Shown: one piece after another, positions 43,548-53,171 of the stretch | Numbering within the stretch: position 1 is the stretch's first letter | Layout: every line of letters begins with the position of its first letter | Origin: Flavobacterium degerlachei | GTDB taxonomy: Bacteria; Bacteroidota; Bacteroidia; Flavobacteriales; Flavobacteriaceae | Direction of reading: 5' to 3' | Length of the DNA stretch: 64,000 bases | Assembly (NCBI RefSeq): GCF_900106645.1 | Contig: NZ_FNMV01000012.1 | Location: 83,078-147,077 of the forward strand | Notes under the pieces: generated by a model | Database searches by the model: none | What the model was told of the DNA's origin: nothing | The model's input: only the letters and a program-made list of their open reading frames with translations | Translations under genes and position numbers: made by a program

Positions 43548-46307
43548 CTAGAACTTATAATTCAAAGACAAACTTAAGTTAGACCCTATTTTGTAGGAGC
43601 TCGCTAGTACATCAGCAGTTTTAATTACTGGTGCGTTGCTTTGATCAGTGAATCTTTCATAAACTGGATTTAAGATGTTTTTATATGACAACCCTATGTT
43701 CAGTTTTTTAGTTAAACTAGATTTTAGAATAAAGTCTAATCTACCTATTGATTTGTCTATTAAGTTTCCTCTTTCTGAAGTTCCTATTACAGCTAATTTA
43801 TCAGAAACATAGGCATAAGTCACTGTTGCAGTAATGTCTTTGTCATTTTTAAATTCTTTTGTAAAAGACATATCTGCATTTGCTAAAAAGTCAGCAGCTC
43901 CCGATAATTTTGAATTTTTATAAGTAAAATTAGCACCAAACCCATTTTCATTTAAGACTTTGGTATTACTTAAATCCATGTCCTGATACATATATGATCC
44001 GTTAAACCCGAAAGTTAATTTCTCTTTTAAATTATTCTCATCGCTGGTTTCAAAAATATTTTTTCTAAATTCTAACTCAATTCCAGCTACTACTGCGTTA
44101 TCACCTGTGTTTGCCCAAGTAATGTTTCCAGAAGAGGAATTTGTATACATTTCATTGATTGGGTTTTGAATTAATTTTCCAAAAGCAGTTACCGAAAGAA
44201 TTTCGTCGTTACTAGGGTATAGTTCCCAACTTAAATCAGCATTGTAGTTTGTTGAAGCGTAAAGTTTATCGTTACCTTCATAACTTTGTCCTACTTCTTG
44301 AAAAAGGATTTTTACTTTTTCTTTAAATTGTGGTAAAGTATAGGTATTACTAGCTGCAAATTTTAAATTTTGCTTGTCAGTCAATTTGTACTTAGCGATT
44401 ATGCTAGGTAAAAACTTTACAGGTGCGTAAGTATTACCAGTTCCGTCTGGTGCATCTAAACTCATGTAATAAACGTATTGCTCTATTTGTTCAAATCGAC
44501 CTCCTAAAATCACTGATAATCTATCAGTAAAATTGTATTGCGCATTTCCGTAAACAGCGTGGATATTTAAATGACCATTATATAGCTGAGAAAGTTTACT
44601 AGAACTGTCGCCATTTGCTAAATCAAAGTTATTGCTGTTTAAGTATTCGTCAGTATTATTAAATTCATCTTTTGAAAAAAGTGTTTTGTTTGTTTCTGGA
44701 AAAAAGGAGTATTGTTGTGAATTGAAATCAACGGTTTTCATTTTACCTGAGTAACCTAGAGTAGCTTTACCTTTAAATTCGTCTTCATTTATTTTAGCAA
44801 AGTTATACGAACCTGAAATATTTGCTGACCATTCTTTTTCAGTTAAACCTTGATAATAACGGTGATTGTTTATGCTTGAGTTTTTGAAAAAAGTATAATC
44901 TGTAGATCCATCACTTGAAGGAACAAACGTATTTTGCATACGATCTGGAATAGTGTTATCCAGTATGCTGTATCCAAGACTCCAGTTTGCTGTAATTCTT
45001 TCATTGTATTTGTGCTTACCTAACAATTGGTTTACAATTAACTGTGTTTTATCGAAAGTTCCACGTTTTATAAAACCAATTTGGTCTAATCCTGAGAACT
45101 CAATATTAAACCCTTCGTATTCGCTATAATCTTGTGAAGTGGAGTTTAAAAATAAAGTAGTAAAGAAAATAGAGTTGTTTCTATTGATTTTGTAATCTGC
45201 TGTACCCATTACGGTAGAATTGGTGTTGAATTGATAGGATTTTCTAAAAAGATCAGTATTGGCAGCACCTTGTGCAGTAATGGTTGTTCTGTAAATCCCT
45301 TCGTTGTATTTGTTTTCGGCATCAAATCCAGCAGTTATGAAAGTACTAATAGTACCGTTTGCACCTACATTGAATTTTTTTCCTGCGGATAGAGAAATAT
45401 TATTATTTAACGTATTTTTTCTTTCTTGTCTATCCCAGCTATTACTATAGTTGTATGGTAGCAAAGGATTACTTGGCGCATTTATTTTATTGAAACCAAA
45501 GTAAGAAGGACCGTCTTGCAAGTAGAAATTATCAAGTTTAGCTACGTTTGTATTTGTACCTACACCTACACCAATTTGGATGAATGGTGACCCCGTCATT
45601 TTCTTTGATATAATATCCACGTTTGCTCCTCCAAAATCTGCATAATTTTGAGATTCAAATGTTTTGCTGATCCCTACAGATTCAACAATATCGGTAGAGA
45701 AAATATCCAAAAGGATGTTCTTGTTTTTAGGATTATTGGATGGTAAAGGCAATCCGTTTAAGGTGGTCACATTATAACGGTCTCCTAAACCTCTTACAAA
45801 AACACTTCCTGAGCCTTCTTGTTTAGAAACACCACTTACTTTAGTCACTGCAGAAGCAACATCACTAACCCCTTTTCTTGCTAGCTCCTGTGCGCCAATA
45901 CTTTGTTTTATTTCAACTGCATTTTTTTGTTGTAACAATAAAGCAGTTTCTTTTTGCTTGTTAACATTAGTGGTAATAACAACATCCTCTAATTTATAGC
46001 TAGACGATCCTAATGTTTTGTTTAGTGTTAGTGTTTCTCCGTTTTTAACTACAATAGGAAGCTCTATTGATTCGTAACCAATAAAACTATATTGAATCAC
46101 ATAGTTTCCTGCTGGAGCACTAAGTGAGTATTTACCGTCAATATCTGTTGTGCAGTTTATTTGTGTTCCTTTTAGTAATATGTTTGCAAAAGGTAGCGTT
46201 TCGTTGTTTGAATCTTTATCAGTTAGTACTCCAGTAATAGTACCTTTGTTTTGTCCAAAAGTAAGGGTACTGATAAAAAGCGTTAAAATGAATAATTTCA
46301 GTTTCAT
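43548..46307 (-). CDS. TonB-dependent receptor with carboxypeptidase-like N-terminal domain
   Basis: A 919-residue outer-membrane receptor. Signal peptide is MKLKLFILTLFISTLTFGQ. A CarboxypepD_reg-like domain follows (residues ~20-105, GTITGVLTDKDSN, NYVIQYSFIGYESIEL), then the plug (about 120-230, GVSDVASAVTKVSGVSKQEGSGSVFVRGLGDRYNVTTLNGLPLP-like) and a 22-strand barrel ending LSLSLNYKF. It imports a ligand using TonB energy. Six phased TAAC heptamers precede it and the phoB/phoR-type genes are divergent, so phosphate or a phosphorylated compound is a plausible ligand. This group is often near PorSS-type surface genes. Confidence 0.93.
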   Translation of the reverse strand: MKLKLFILTLFISTLTFGQNKGTITGVLTDKDSNNETLPFANILLKGTQINCTTDIDGKYSLSAPAGNYVIQYSFIGYESIELPIVVKNGETLTLNKTLGSSSYKLEDVVITTNVNKQKETALLLQQKNAVEIKQSIGAQELARKGVSDVASAVTKVSGVSKQEGSGSVFVRGLGDRYNVTTLNGLPLPSNNPKNKNILLDIFSTDIVESVGISKTFESQNYADFGGANVDIISKKMTGSPFIQIGVGVGTNTNVAKLDNFYLQDGPSYFGFNKINAPSNPLLPYNYSNSWDRQERKNTLNNNISLSAGKKFNVGANGTISTFITAGFDAENKYNEGIYRTTITAQGAANTDLFRKSYQFNTNSTVMGTADYKINRNNSIFFTTLFLNSTSQDYSEYEGFNIEFSGLDQIGFIKRGTFDKTQLIVNQLLGKHKYNERITANWSLGYSILDNTIPDRMQNTFVPSSDGSTDYTFFKNSSINNHRYYQGLTEKEWSANISGSYNFAKINEDEFKGKATLGYSGKMKTVDFNSQQYSFFPETNKTLFSKDEFNNTDEYLNSNNFDLANGDSSSKLSQLYNGHLNIHAVYGNAQYNFTDRLSVILGGRFEQIEQYVYYMSLDAPDGTGNTYAPVKFLPSIIAKYKLTDKQNLKFAASNTYTLPQFKEKVKILFQEVGQSYEGNDKLYASTNYNADLSWELYPSNDEILSVTAFGKLIQNPINEMYTNSSSGNITWANTGDNAVVAGIELEFRKNIFETSDENNLKEKLTFGFNGSYMYQDMDLSNTKVLNENGFGANFTYKNSKLSGAADFLANADMSFTKEFKNDKDITATVTYAYVSDKLAVIGTSERGNLIDKSIGRLDFILKSSLTKKLNIGLSYKNILNPVYERFTDQSNAPVIKTADVLASSYKIGSNLSLSLNYKF

Positions 46308-46326
46308 AGTTGTGTTTAATTTTTTG

Positions 46327-46403
46327 CAAAGTAAAGGTGCTATTGTTAAGGTGGAGTTATCCGGCGGTTACCATTTTGTTTCTTTAGTATTAACAAAAGG
46401 TTA
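46327..46403 (-). promoter_or_regulatory. Candidate Pho box and -7 box of the TonB receptor gene
   Basis: On the minus strand five clear heptamers plus one weak one lie in one 11-bp register: TAACCTT (46403), TAATACT (46392), AAACAAA (46381, weak), TAACCGC (46370), TAACTCC (46359), TAACAAT (46348-46342). Seven bp later TTACTTTG (46334-46327) is a one-mismatch -7 box. The spacing equals that at pstS. Confidence 0.65.
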
Positions 46404-46528
46404 CCATATCAAATTCCTAACGTTGTTGCTTTTTAACAATTGAAATATGATTATATTTACATTCGAAATTAACCTTGTCGACTGCTATTTTAGGTACAGT
46501 TCAGCAGGAGAAAAATAATTTTCTATAG

Positions 46529-47212
46529 ATGAAAAAGAAAAACACGAAGATCTTACTTGTTGATGACGAGCCAGATATTTTAGAGATTGTAGGGTATAAT
46601 CTTACTCAAGAAGGTTATCAAATTGTTACTGCCGCAAATGGTAAGGAAGCTATTCTAAAAGCTAAAAAAGAGTTGCCAGACCTAATTATAATGGATGTTA
46701 TGATGCCAGAGATGGATGGGATGGAAGCTTGTGAGAATATTAGAAAGATTCCTGAGCTAAGTAATGTTATCATAACGTTTCTAACAGCTCGTAGTGAAGA
46801 TTACTCTCAAGTTGCAGGATTTGATGCTGGAGCGGATGATTATATCACAAAACCGATCAAACCGAAGTTGTTAGTAAGTAAGGTAAAGGCCTTATTACGC
46901 CGATTAAAAGAAGAAGATCAAAATAGTGAAACTTTAAATGTAGGCGGAATAGAAATTAACCGCGAAGAGTATAAAATAGTAAAGGATAATATTGAGATTG
47001 CACTACCTAGAAAAGAGTTTGAATTGTTTTATCTCTTGGCATCTAAACCTGGTAAAGTATTCAAGAGGGATGAGATTCTTGATAAAGTTTGGGGGAATGA
47101 AGTTGTTGTTGGCGGAAGAACAATAGATGTACATATTAGAAAACTCCGTGAGAAAATTGGTGAAGAGCTTTTCAAGACCATCAAAGGAGTTGGTTATAAG
47201 TTTGAAGTTTAA
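46529..47212 (+). CDS. phoB: OmpR/PhoB-type response regulator
   Basis: A 227-residue regulator. Receiver domain has acidic Asp12-Asp13, phospho-acceptor Asp56 (IMDVMMP) and the conserved Lys in YITKPIKP; the C-terminal winged helix has REEYKIV and VGGRTIDVHIRKLREKIGEELFKTIKGVGYKF. Its sensor follows at 47298. The name phoB is given because the pair lies among phosphate genes carrying direct-repeat boxes of the kind PhoB-type regulators bind; it was not identified from a protein family match that excludes other OmpR-type regulators. Confidence 0.8.
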   Translation: MKKKNTKILLVDDEPDILEIVGYNLTQEGYQIVTAANGKEAILKAKKELPDLIIMDVMMPEMDGMEACENIRKIPELSNVIITFLTARSEDYSQVAGFDAGADDYITKPIKPKLLVSKVKALLRRLKEEDQNSETLNVGGIEINREEYKIVKDNIEIALPRKEFELFYLLASKPGKVFKRDEILDKVWGNEVVVGGRTIDVHIRKLREKIGEELFKTIKGVGYKFEV

Positions 47213-47297
47213 ATAGAATACCTACAAAGAGTATAATGAGATAATTGACGGAATTTTTTATCTTGTCCTTTATTGTAACTACTCAAGAATCATATAA

Positions 47298-48371
47298 ATG
47301 AATATCAGTTTTAAAAAAACCTACAAGTTTGCTGTTAAATCAGCTTTATATATCAGTCTTTTTTCAACGGCATTTGTCGTATTACTGGTGGCCACCATAT
47401 TCAATTATACTTCAAAAAGTTTATGGTTATTCGGCATTGTTTTTATCTTAATAATCTATGTATTTTCATTCGTAGTTTTGCAGTACAGGGTAGAACGTTT
47501 TATTTATAGAAGGGTAAAAAAAATATATGATGATGTATCTTTACTAGAATCTAGTTCCTTAATCAATTATCCTATAACAACTGATATGGAAACCCTGACA
47601 AGGGAGGTTAAAAAATTTGCCACAGATAAAAAACTCGAAATAGAAATGCTTAAGGTTCGAGAGGAGTACAGACGAGAATTTCTTGGTAATGTGTCCCACG
47701 AACTTAAAACCCCTCTTTTTACAGTTCAGGGTTATATATCTACTTTGCTTGATGGTGCAATGGAGGATAAAGTCATTCGAAAAAAATATCTAAAACGTGC
47801 CGAAAAAGGAGTGGAGCGATTAATCTATATTGTTGAGGATTTAGATATGATTACCAAACTTGAAGTAGGGGATTTAAATTTAGAATATTCTGAATTTGAT
47901 ATCGTGGAGTTAATTCAGAATGTATTTGATTTACTAGAAATGAAAGCGGAGAAGAAAAAAATCACACTCGCCTTCGAGAATTACCATATTCTTCCCAATT
48001 TTGTTTGGGCTGATAAAGACCGTATACAACAAGTTATAGAGAATTTAATTGTTAATTCTATTAAGTACGGAAAAATCAATGGAACTACTGAAGTAGCTGT
48101 AGTCAATATAACAAAAGAGAAAGTGCTAGTTCGAATTAGCGATAATGGTGAAGGTATAGAGAAACAAAATATCCCACGATTATTCGAACGTTTTTATCGT
48201 GTTAACAAAAGTGGCTCTCGATCTGAGGGAGGTTCTGGTTTAGGTCTGGCTATAGTTAAGCATATAATTGAGGCTCACAAGGAAAAAATTTATGTTGAGA
48301 GTGAGTTTGGAGTTGGATCGGAGTTTTCTTTTACTCTTGAAAAGGCCAATAGAAAAAGAGATCTAAAATAA
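47298..48371 (+). CDS. phoR: PhoR-type sensor histidine kinase
   Basis: A 357-residue kinase with two N-terminal membrane segments (about 18-34 and 42-60) that leave almost no periplasmic loop, then a HisKA domain with the H-box VSHELKTP (His134) and a HATPase_c domain with N, G1 (DNGEGI) and G2 (GGSGLGLAIVKH) boxes. The lack of a sensing loop and of a PAS domain fits phosphate sensing through PstSCAB/PhoU rather than by a periplasmic domain. It starts 85 bp after the phoB-type gene. Confidence 0.8.
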   Translation: MNISFKKTYKFAVKSALYISLFSTAFVVLLVATIFNYTSKSLWLFGIVFILIIYVFSFVVLQYRVERFIYRRVKKIYDDVSLLESSSLINYPITTDMETLTREVKKFATDKKLEIEMLKVREEYRREFLGNVSHELKTPLFTVQGYISTLLDGAMEDKVIRKKYLKRAEKGVERLIYIVEDLDMITKLEVGDLNLEYSEFDIVELIQNVFDLLEMKAEKKKITLAFENYHILPNFVWADKDRIQQVIENLIVNSIKYGKINGTTEVAVVNITKEKVLVRISDNGEGIEKQNIPRLFERFYRVNKSGSRSEGGSGLGLAIVKHIIEAHKEKIYVESEFGVGSEFSFTLEKANRKRDLK

Positions 48372-48486
48372 TAAACCCAACATCTAGGGGTGATTTATCG
48401 ATCAGTTAAATCATCGTGACTTTACGTAAGAACAAAACTTGCTATTTTAAGAAATGTTTTTTATCCAATAATCAAATAATGTTGCT

Positions 48487-49158
48487 TTAGTCTATACTGC
48501 TGAATACCAAATCGCTTAGGAATGCAGTAATTTTTGACTCTTCTTTGCTATTTCCAAAATCAGTAAGTGAAGGTAGGTTTTTCATGAAAAAATTCTGAAA
48601 ATGAGCCATCTCAATTATTGTTGTGGCTAATGATCTTGGGTATTTGTATGCCGAATTACATTCTAATATTAAATCACTTATAACGCCACAGAGATCTTTG
48701 TACGGTTTAAAAAACTGATGCTTGTTATCTTCTCCAACTTTTTTGGTTAAATATACTTTAGAACCTTCTGAAATTACAATTTGATGTAATAGACTTTCGT
48801 TGACATGACTTATTGTTTCGTCATCTTCTACTTCTGATGCCAAGATTTTTATTACTTTTTTCAGTCTTACTTTTGGGTTTTTGATATTATTGGTTTGAAA
48901 AAGAATCTGGAATTCTATCCAACTCCAATACCACGATATTATATAAGTCAGTAATAGGTGTTTGTTTTCAAAGTACCTATAAATACCAGCTTCTGTAGTA
49001 CCAATATCTTTTGCCAGTTTTTTAAACGTAAGCGCTTCAAATCCATCTTTATGGATCATTATAATGCTATGTTTAATGATTTTTTTGCCTAAATCTGATA
49101 GTTCAGGGTTACGGAGGAATAAGCCCTCATTCATTTTTATTTGTAATTGTAACTCCAT
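48487..49158 (-). CDS. TetR-family transcriptional regulator
   Basis: A 223-residue TetR protein. N-terminal HTH is GFEALTFKKLAKDIGTTEAGIYRYFENKHLLLTYI at about residues 40-75. The C-terminal ligand domain is helical without recognised ligand motif. It is divergent from the SulP/carbonic anhydrase operon, and candidate palindromic operators (49237-49253, 49264-49278) lie in the shared 169-bp gap. It probably represses that operon and itself. Confidence 0.85.
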   Translation of the reverse strand: MELQLQIKMNEGLFLRNPELSDLGKKIIKHSIIMIHKDGFEALTFKKLAKDIGTTEAGIYRYFENKHLLLTYIISWYWSWIEFQILFQTNNIKNPKVRLKKVIKILASEVEDDETISHVNESLLHQIVISEGSKVYLTKKVGEDNKHQFFKPYKDLCGVISDLILECNSAYKYPRSLATTIIEMAHFQNFFMKNLPSLTDFGNSKEESKITAFLSDLVFSSID

Positions 49159-49228
49159 TGGTGCTATTTGTTGGTAAGTTGATTAGGGGGGAATTGTCTA
49201 GGTAATAGCTAAATGTGATTAGATTTGG

Positions 49229-49303
49229 CAAATATAGTAAAAATATATTTTACAATTATTTATGATAGTGTTACTATCTTTTTAAATATTAATTTTATCT
49301 TTG
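49229..49303. promoter_or_regulatory. Divergent promoters and two candidate TetR operators
   Basis: Two inverted repeats: GTAAAA-N5-TTTTAC (49237-49253) directly next to the TATATTTG -7 box for tetR (49236-49229, minus), and GATAGT-GTT-ACTATC (49264-49278), ending 17 bp before the -7 box TATCTTTG of sulP (49296-49303). Both sit where a repressor would block the -33 regions. Confidence 0.5.
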
Positions 49304-49327
49304 GGTTGTTAACTAACAATAAAGAAA

Positions 49328-50878
49328 ATGGAATTAAAAAACATGTTTAAAGAAATAAGGAATGATTTTCCAGCGAGTATCATTGTGTTTTTTGTAGCTC
49401 TACCATTATGTTTAGGAATTGCACTAGCTTCTGGTGCCCCGTTGTTTTCCGGAATAATTGCAGGGATTATAGGAGGAATAATTGTAGGGACGGCAAGTGA
49501 CTCTCCTCTTGGAGTGAGTGGACCTGCTGCAGGTTTAGCTGTAATTGTATTAACTTCTATTGCAAGCTTAGGTAGTTGGGAGATGTTTTTAATGGCTGTA
49601 GTGCTTTCTGGAGTTATTCAAGTAATTTTAGGATATGCAAAGGCAGGTTTTATTGCCTATTTTTTCCCTACATCAGTAATTAAAGGAATGCTTACTGGAA
49701 TTGGTCTATTGATAATTTTAAAACAAATTCCTCATGCATTAGGTTGGGATAATGAGGGGATGGGAAGCGATTCTTTCATTCAGGCCGATGGTCAGAATAC
49801 AGTATCTGAAATTTTTCAAGCACTGAATTTTATTACTCCTGGAGCTGTGCTTATTGGTGCAATATCATTGGGGATTCTTATATTATGGGACAAGGTTTTA
49901 ATGAAGAAACACAAGGTTTTCCAAATCTTACAAGGCCCGATAGTAGTTGTTGCATTGGGGATATTGATGAATTATTTATTTCAAAACGGAATTTTAAATT
50001 TTACTCTTACTGACAAACAAGTAGTTTCATTGCCAGTGCCAGAGTCATTTAGTGGTTTTTTAAATCAATTTACTTTTCCTGATTTATCTGCATTGACTAA
50101 CATAGAAGTGTATAAAATTGCTTTTGTGATTGCCATTGTTGGTAGTTTAGAAACATTGCTTTGTGTTGAGGCCACGGACAAATTAGACCCAGAAAGAAGA
50201 ATCACTCCAACTAATAGAGAGTTGAAAGCACAAGGTTTAGGGAATATTGTTTCAGGTTTAGTTGGGGGATTACCAATAACGCAGGTAATTGTTCGAAGTT
50301 CAGCAAATATTAATTTTGGTGGAAAAACTAAGATGTCAGCCATATTTCACGGTTTTTTCTTGTTGATTAGTGCAATCACCATTGCTAGTTTGATGAATAT
50401 GATTCCTTTGGCAAGTTTAGCGGCGATTTTATTAATGGTAGGTTATAAATTAGCAAAACCTGCACTTTTTAAGGAAATGTATAAATTAGGCTGGGAACAA
50501 TTCATTCCGTTTACCATGACGGTAGTGGGGATTTTAGCAACTGATTTATTAAAAGGGATAACTTTAGGGATATTATTTGGTATTTTCTATACACTGCGTC
50601 ATAGTTATAGAAACTCGCACCATTTAATGGATATAGTAAAAAATGAAAATGGTAATGAGGTCCATCATATTGTATTGGCTCAAGAAGTTTCTTTTTTTAA
50701 CAAAGCTAGTATTATTGACACTTTAGATTTAATCCCCGAAAATTCAAAGGTGATTATAGACTTTTCTAAATCGAAATCTATTGCATACGATGTTTTGGAA
50801 ATCATTAAAGATTTTGAAATAAATGCCAAAACAAAAAATATCGATGTAGAAAAGATTAAATTTATTGAAGCGGCATAG
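49328..50878 (+). CDS. SulP-family anion transporter (bicarbonate type) with short STAS domain
   Basis: A 516-residue transporter. About 12-14 membrane segments carry PAGLAVIVLTSIASLG, YFFPTSVIKGMLTGIGLLIILKQIPHALG, the SulP signature TDKLDPERRITPTNRELKAQGLGNIVSGLVGGLPITQVIVRSSAN-like region. C-terminal residues ~430-510 form a STAS-like domain (VSFFNKASIIDTLDLIPENSKVIIDFS). Immediately followed by a carbonic anhydrase gene, so bicarbonate is the most plausible substrate (BicA-like). Sulfate cannot be excluded by sequence. Confidence 0.88.
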   Translation: MELKNMFKEIRNDFPASIIVFFVALPLCLGIALASGAPLFSGIIAGIIGGIIVGTASDSPLGVSGPAAGLAVIVLTSIASLGSWEMFLMAVVLSGVIQVILGYAKAGFIAYFFPTSVIKGMLTGIGLLIILKQIPHALGWDNEGMGSDSFIQADGQNTVSEIFQALNFITPGAVLIGAISLGILILWDKVLMKKHKVFQILQGPIVVVALGILMNYLFQNGILNFTLTDKQVVSLPVPESFSGFLNQFTFPDLSALTNIEVYKIAFVIAIVGSLETLLCVEATDKLDPERRITPTNRELKAQGLGNIVSGLVGGLPITQVIVRSSANINFGGKTKMSAIFHGFFLLISAITIASLMNMIPLASLAAILLMVGYKLAKPALFKEMYKLGWEQFIPFTMTVVGILATDLLKGITLGILFGIFYTLRHSYRNSHHLMDIVKNENGNEVHHIVLAQEVSFFNKASIIDTLDLIPENSKVIIDFSKSKSIAYDVLEIIKDFEINAKTKNIDVEKIKFIEAA

Positions 50879-50941
50879 AGGAATCTATTTTTAGCTACAT
50901 AATGAAAAAGAAGATATAAATCAAAAATTAAAATAATAAAG

Positions 50942-51592
50942 ATGAAAACATTAAACAAAGAAATGCAAGATGCTATTAGCCCAGTTATGGCTATTGAGAT
51001 TTTAAAGGAAGGAAATAAGAGATTTGCTAATAACCTGAAAGCAAACCGTAACCTTTTGCAACAGGCTAATGAGACATCAGATGGGCAGCATCCGTTTGCC
51101 GTGATACTAAGCTGTATTGATTCAAGAACATCTGCGGAATTAATTTTTGATCAAGGACTTGGAGATGTATTCAGTGTTCGTATTGCGGGAAATATTGTCA
51201 ACGAAGATATTTTGGGGAGTATGGAGTTTGGATGTAAAGTGGCAGGCTCTAAAATAATTGTGGTTTTAGGTCATACTAAATGTGGTGCCGTAAAGGGGGC
51301 TTGTGATCATGTTGAAATGGGGAATTTAACGGCACTGCTTAGTAAAATACAACCTGCAGTGTATGACGAAAAAACCGAAACTGAAAACCGTACATCTAGT
51401 AATTCTGATTTCGTAGAAAAAGTGGCGGCTATTAATGTGAAGAGAACTGTAAATGCAATTATGGAACGCAGTCCAATTCTTAAGGGAATGATAGAAAGTG
51501 GTGAAATTGGAATTGTGGGGGGTACACACGATATTTCTTCTGGATTAGTTACTTTTTATGAAGATACTATGATTGTAAATGGAGTGAAATAA
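50942..51592 (+). CDS. Beta-carbonic anhydrase
   Basis: A 216-residue beta-class enzyme. The zinc site is Cys58-x-Asp60-x-Arg62 (CIDSR) with His111 and Cys114 (GHTKCGAVKGA), a typical type I layout. It interconverts CO2 and bicarbonate. No signal peptide, so cytoplasmic. It follows the SulP transporter by 63 nt, with a strong terminator at 51621-51647, forming a two-gene bicarbonate module. Confidence 0.93.
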   Translation: MKTLNKEMQDAISPVMAIEILKEGNKRFANNLKANRNLLQQANETSDGQHPFAVILSCIDSRTSAELIFDQGLGDVFSVRIAGNIVNEDILGSMEFGCKVAGSKIIVVLGHTKCGAVKGACDHVEMGNLTALLSKIQPAVYDEKTETENRTSSNSDFVEKVAAINVKRTVNAIMERSPILKGMIESGEIGIVGGTHDISSGLVTFYEDTMIVNGVK

Positions 51593-51620
51593 GAAAACTT
51601 AATTGTTATTGTCAGAAGAT

Positions 51621-51647
51621 AAAGGGCTAACTATATGTTAGCCCTTT
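51621..51647 (+). terminator. Terminator of the SulP/carbonic anhydrase operon
   Basis: Perfect 11-bp stem (AAAGGGCTAAC with GTTAGCCCTTT), 5-nt loop TATAT, then at least eight T. Confidence 0.92.
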
Positions 51648-51837
51648 TTTTTGTACAAATAAACTTATCAAATTAGTAAAAAAATAGGACATTTCATAAT
51701 AGGTTTCTTTTTGCTTTTTCTGTTGTGTTATCTAAATGTTAACTGATTTTAATACTCTAAAGCCCCGTTTTTATTAGGTTTTATGCGATACAAATTTCTG
51801 TTTTTATGATTTTTCTCCTTCTTTTTGTTTTAGTAGC

Positions 51838-51903
51838 TTACATTAAGTTCGCTCAAGCGTAACCTTAGCTTAATATAAAAGATTATATTTAACGTTAGGT
51901 TTG
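51838..51903 (+). promoter_or_regulatory. Candidate Pho box and -7 box of the porin gene
   Basis: In the 345-bp gap before the porin, TTACATT (51838-51844), TAACCTT (51860-51866) and TAATATA (51871-51877) lie in one 11-bp register; slots at 51849 and 51882 (ATTATAT) are weak. Seven bp after the last slot is TAGGTTTG (51896-51903), a perfect -7 match. The rest of the gap holds only the terminator. Confidence 0.55.
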
Positions 51904-51937
51904 CATCGTAATAACACAATAACAACAAATTATTAAA

Positions 51938-53149
51938 ATGAAAAAGTTTTTATTAAGTAGTGCGCTGATGTTTACCATGATTGTATCGGCTCAAGATGGT
52001 GCATCAGTAACTAAATCGGTTGAGAAAAAAACAGAATCAACTCAGTACCTTAATTCAAGTAAAAAACTTGGGTTTACAGCAAAAGATAGTTTGTTTCAAG
52101 TAAATATTGGTTTTAGAGTTCAAAGTAGAGCTGGTTATGGAAAAACGGAAGGGGAATCTGGTACTGTTGAAGGAGAAATCAGAAGAATGAGACTAAAGTT
52201 GGATGGTTTTGTTTATAATCCAAAGTTTGGTTACAAAGTTGAATTAGGGTTTTCTGCCAGAGATATGGCTGTATCAGGAAATAACGGAAATGTAATTCTT
52301 GACGGAGTTCTTTTTTACAAGCCTACAAAAAATTGGGTAATTGGTTTTGGTCAAACAAAGTTACCAGGTAATAATCAAAGGGTGATTTCTTCAGGGTCTT
52401 TGGAATTTACGGATCGTACGATTAACAACTCGAAGTTTAATATCGATCGTGATTTTGGATTATTTCTTGATTATTCTAAAGAAGATGCGAATCATTTTTC
52501 TTACGCATTAAAAGGAGCTATCACTAAAGGTGAAGGTAGGAATTACACGAAAAATTTAAATGATGGTATATCTTTAACGGGAAAAGTGGAATTATTTCCT
52601 TTAGGAGCTTTTACTAAAAATGGATCTCATTTTGAAGGAGATTTATTAAGAGAAAAAACGCCAAAATTAATGCTTTCAGGAGCTTTTAGTCAAAATAATA
52701 ATGCAGGAAGATCTCAAGGTCAATTAGGTAATGATTTATTTGAAACTAGAACTTTACAATCTGTATTTTTTGATGCAATGTTTAAGTACAACGGATGGAC
52801 TGCTATGGCAGCATATATGTCTAGAGATACTGACAATGCAATTACAGTAAATCCTTTAGACATAACTAAAAAGCAAGCTGTTTTTGTAGGTCATGGAGTT
52901 GATACTCAATTAAGTTATGTATTTCCTTCAAAGTATTCATTAGCAGGTAGGTATTCTACTCAAAAAGTAGGTTCTGATATAGAAACAATCAGTCCTAATG
53001 TAGATGAATATGCAATTAGTTTGTCTAGATATATTTTAGATCATAAATTAAAAGTTCAGACTGAATTCTCATATGAGAAAGAAAAATTTTATACGGGTAA
53101 CACTTCTGGAAACTGGTATGCTCGTGTACAAGTAGAAATTGGAATATAA
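51938..53149 (+). CDS. Phosphate-selective porin O/P family outer-membrane protein
   Basis: A 403-residue protein with signal peptide (LMFTMIVSAQ). The OprO/OprP-like sequence has GEIRRMRLKLDGFVYNPKFGYKVELGFSARD and alternating beta strands to a C-terminal WYARVQVEIGI. It is a passive channel for phosphate or polyphosphate in the outer membrane. It precedes pstS by 97 bp and has its own Pho-like array. Confidence 0.85.
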   Translation: MKKFLLSSALMFTMIVSAQDGASVTKSVEKKTESTQYLNSSKKLGFTAKDSLFQVNIGFRVQSRAGYGKTEGESGTVEGEIRRMRLKLDGFVYNPKFGYKVELGFSARDMAVSGNNGNVILDGVLFYKPTKNWVIGFGQTKLPGNNQRVISSGSLEFTDRTINNSKFNIDRDFGLFLDYSKEDANHFSYALKGAITKGEGRNYTKNLNDGISLTGKVELFPLGAFTKNGSHFEGDLLREKTPKLMLSGAFSQNNNAGRSQGQLGNDLFETRTLQSVFFDAMFKYNGWTAMAAYMSRDTDNAITVNPLDITKKQAVFVGHGVDTQLSYVFPSKYSLAGRYSTQKVGSDIETISPNVDEYAISLSRYILDHKLKVQTEFSYEKEKFYTGNTSGNWYARVQVEIGI

Positions 53150-53171
53150 ATAGTAGAAAAAGCATGTTGTA

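Noticed and set aside
46441..46520. TTACATT and TTAACC words upstream of the phoB-type gene as its own Pho box
   Set aside because: The words are not in 11-bp register (off by 2) and no TANNTTTG box follows, so autoregulation by this element is not supported.
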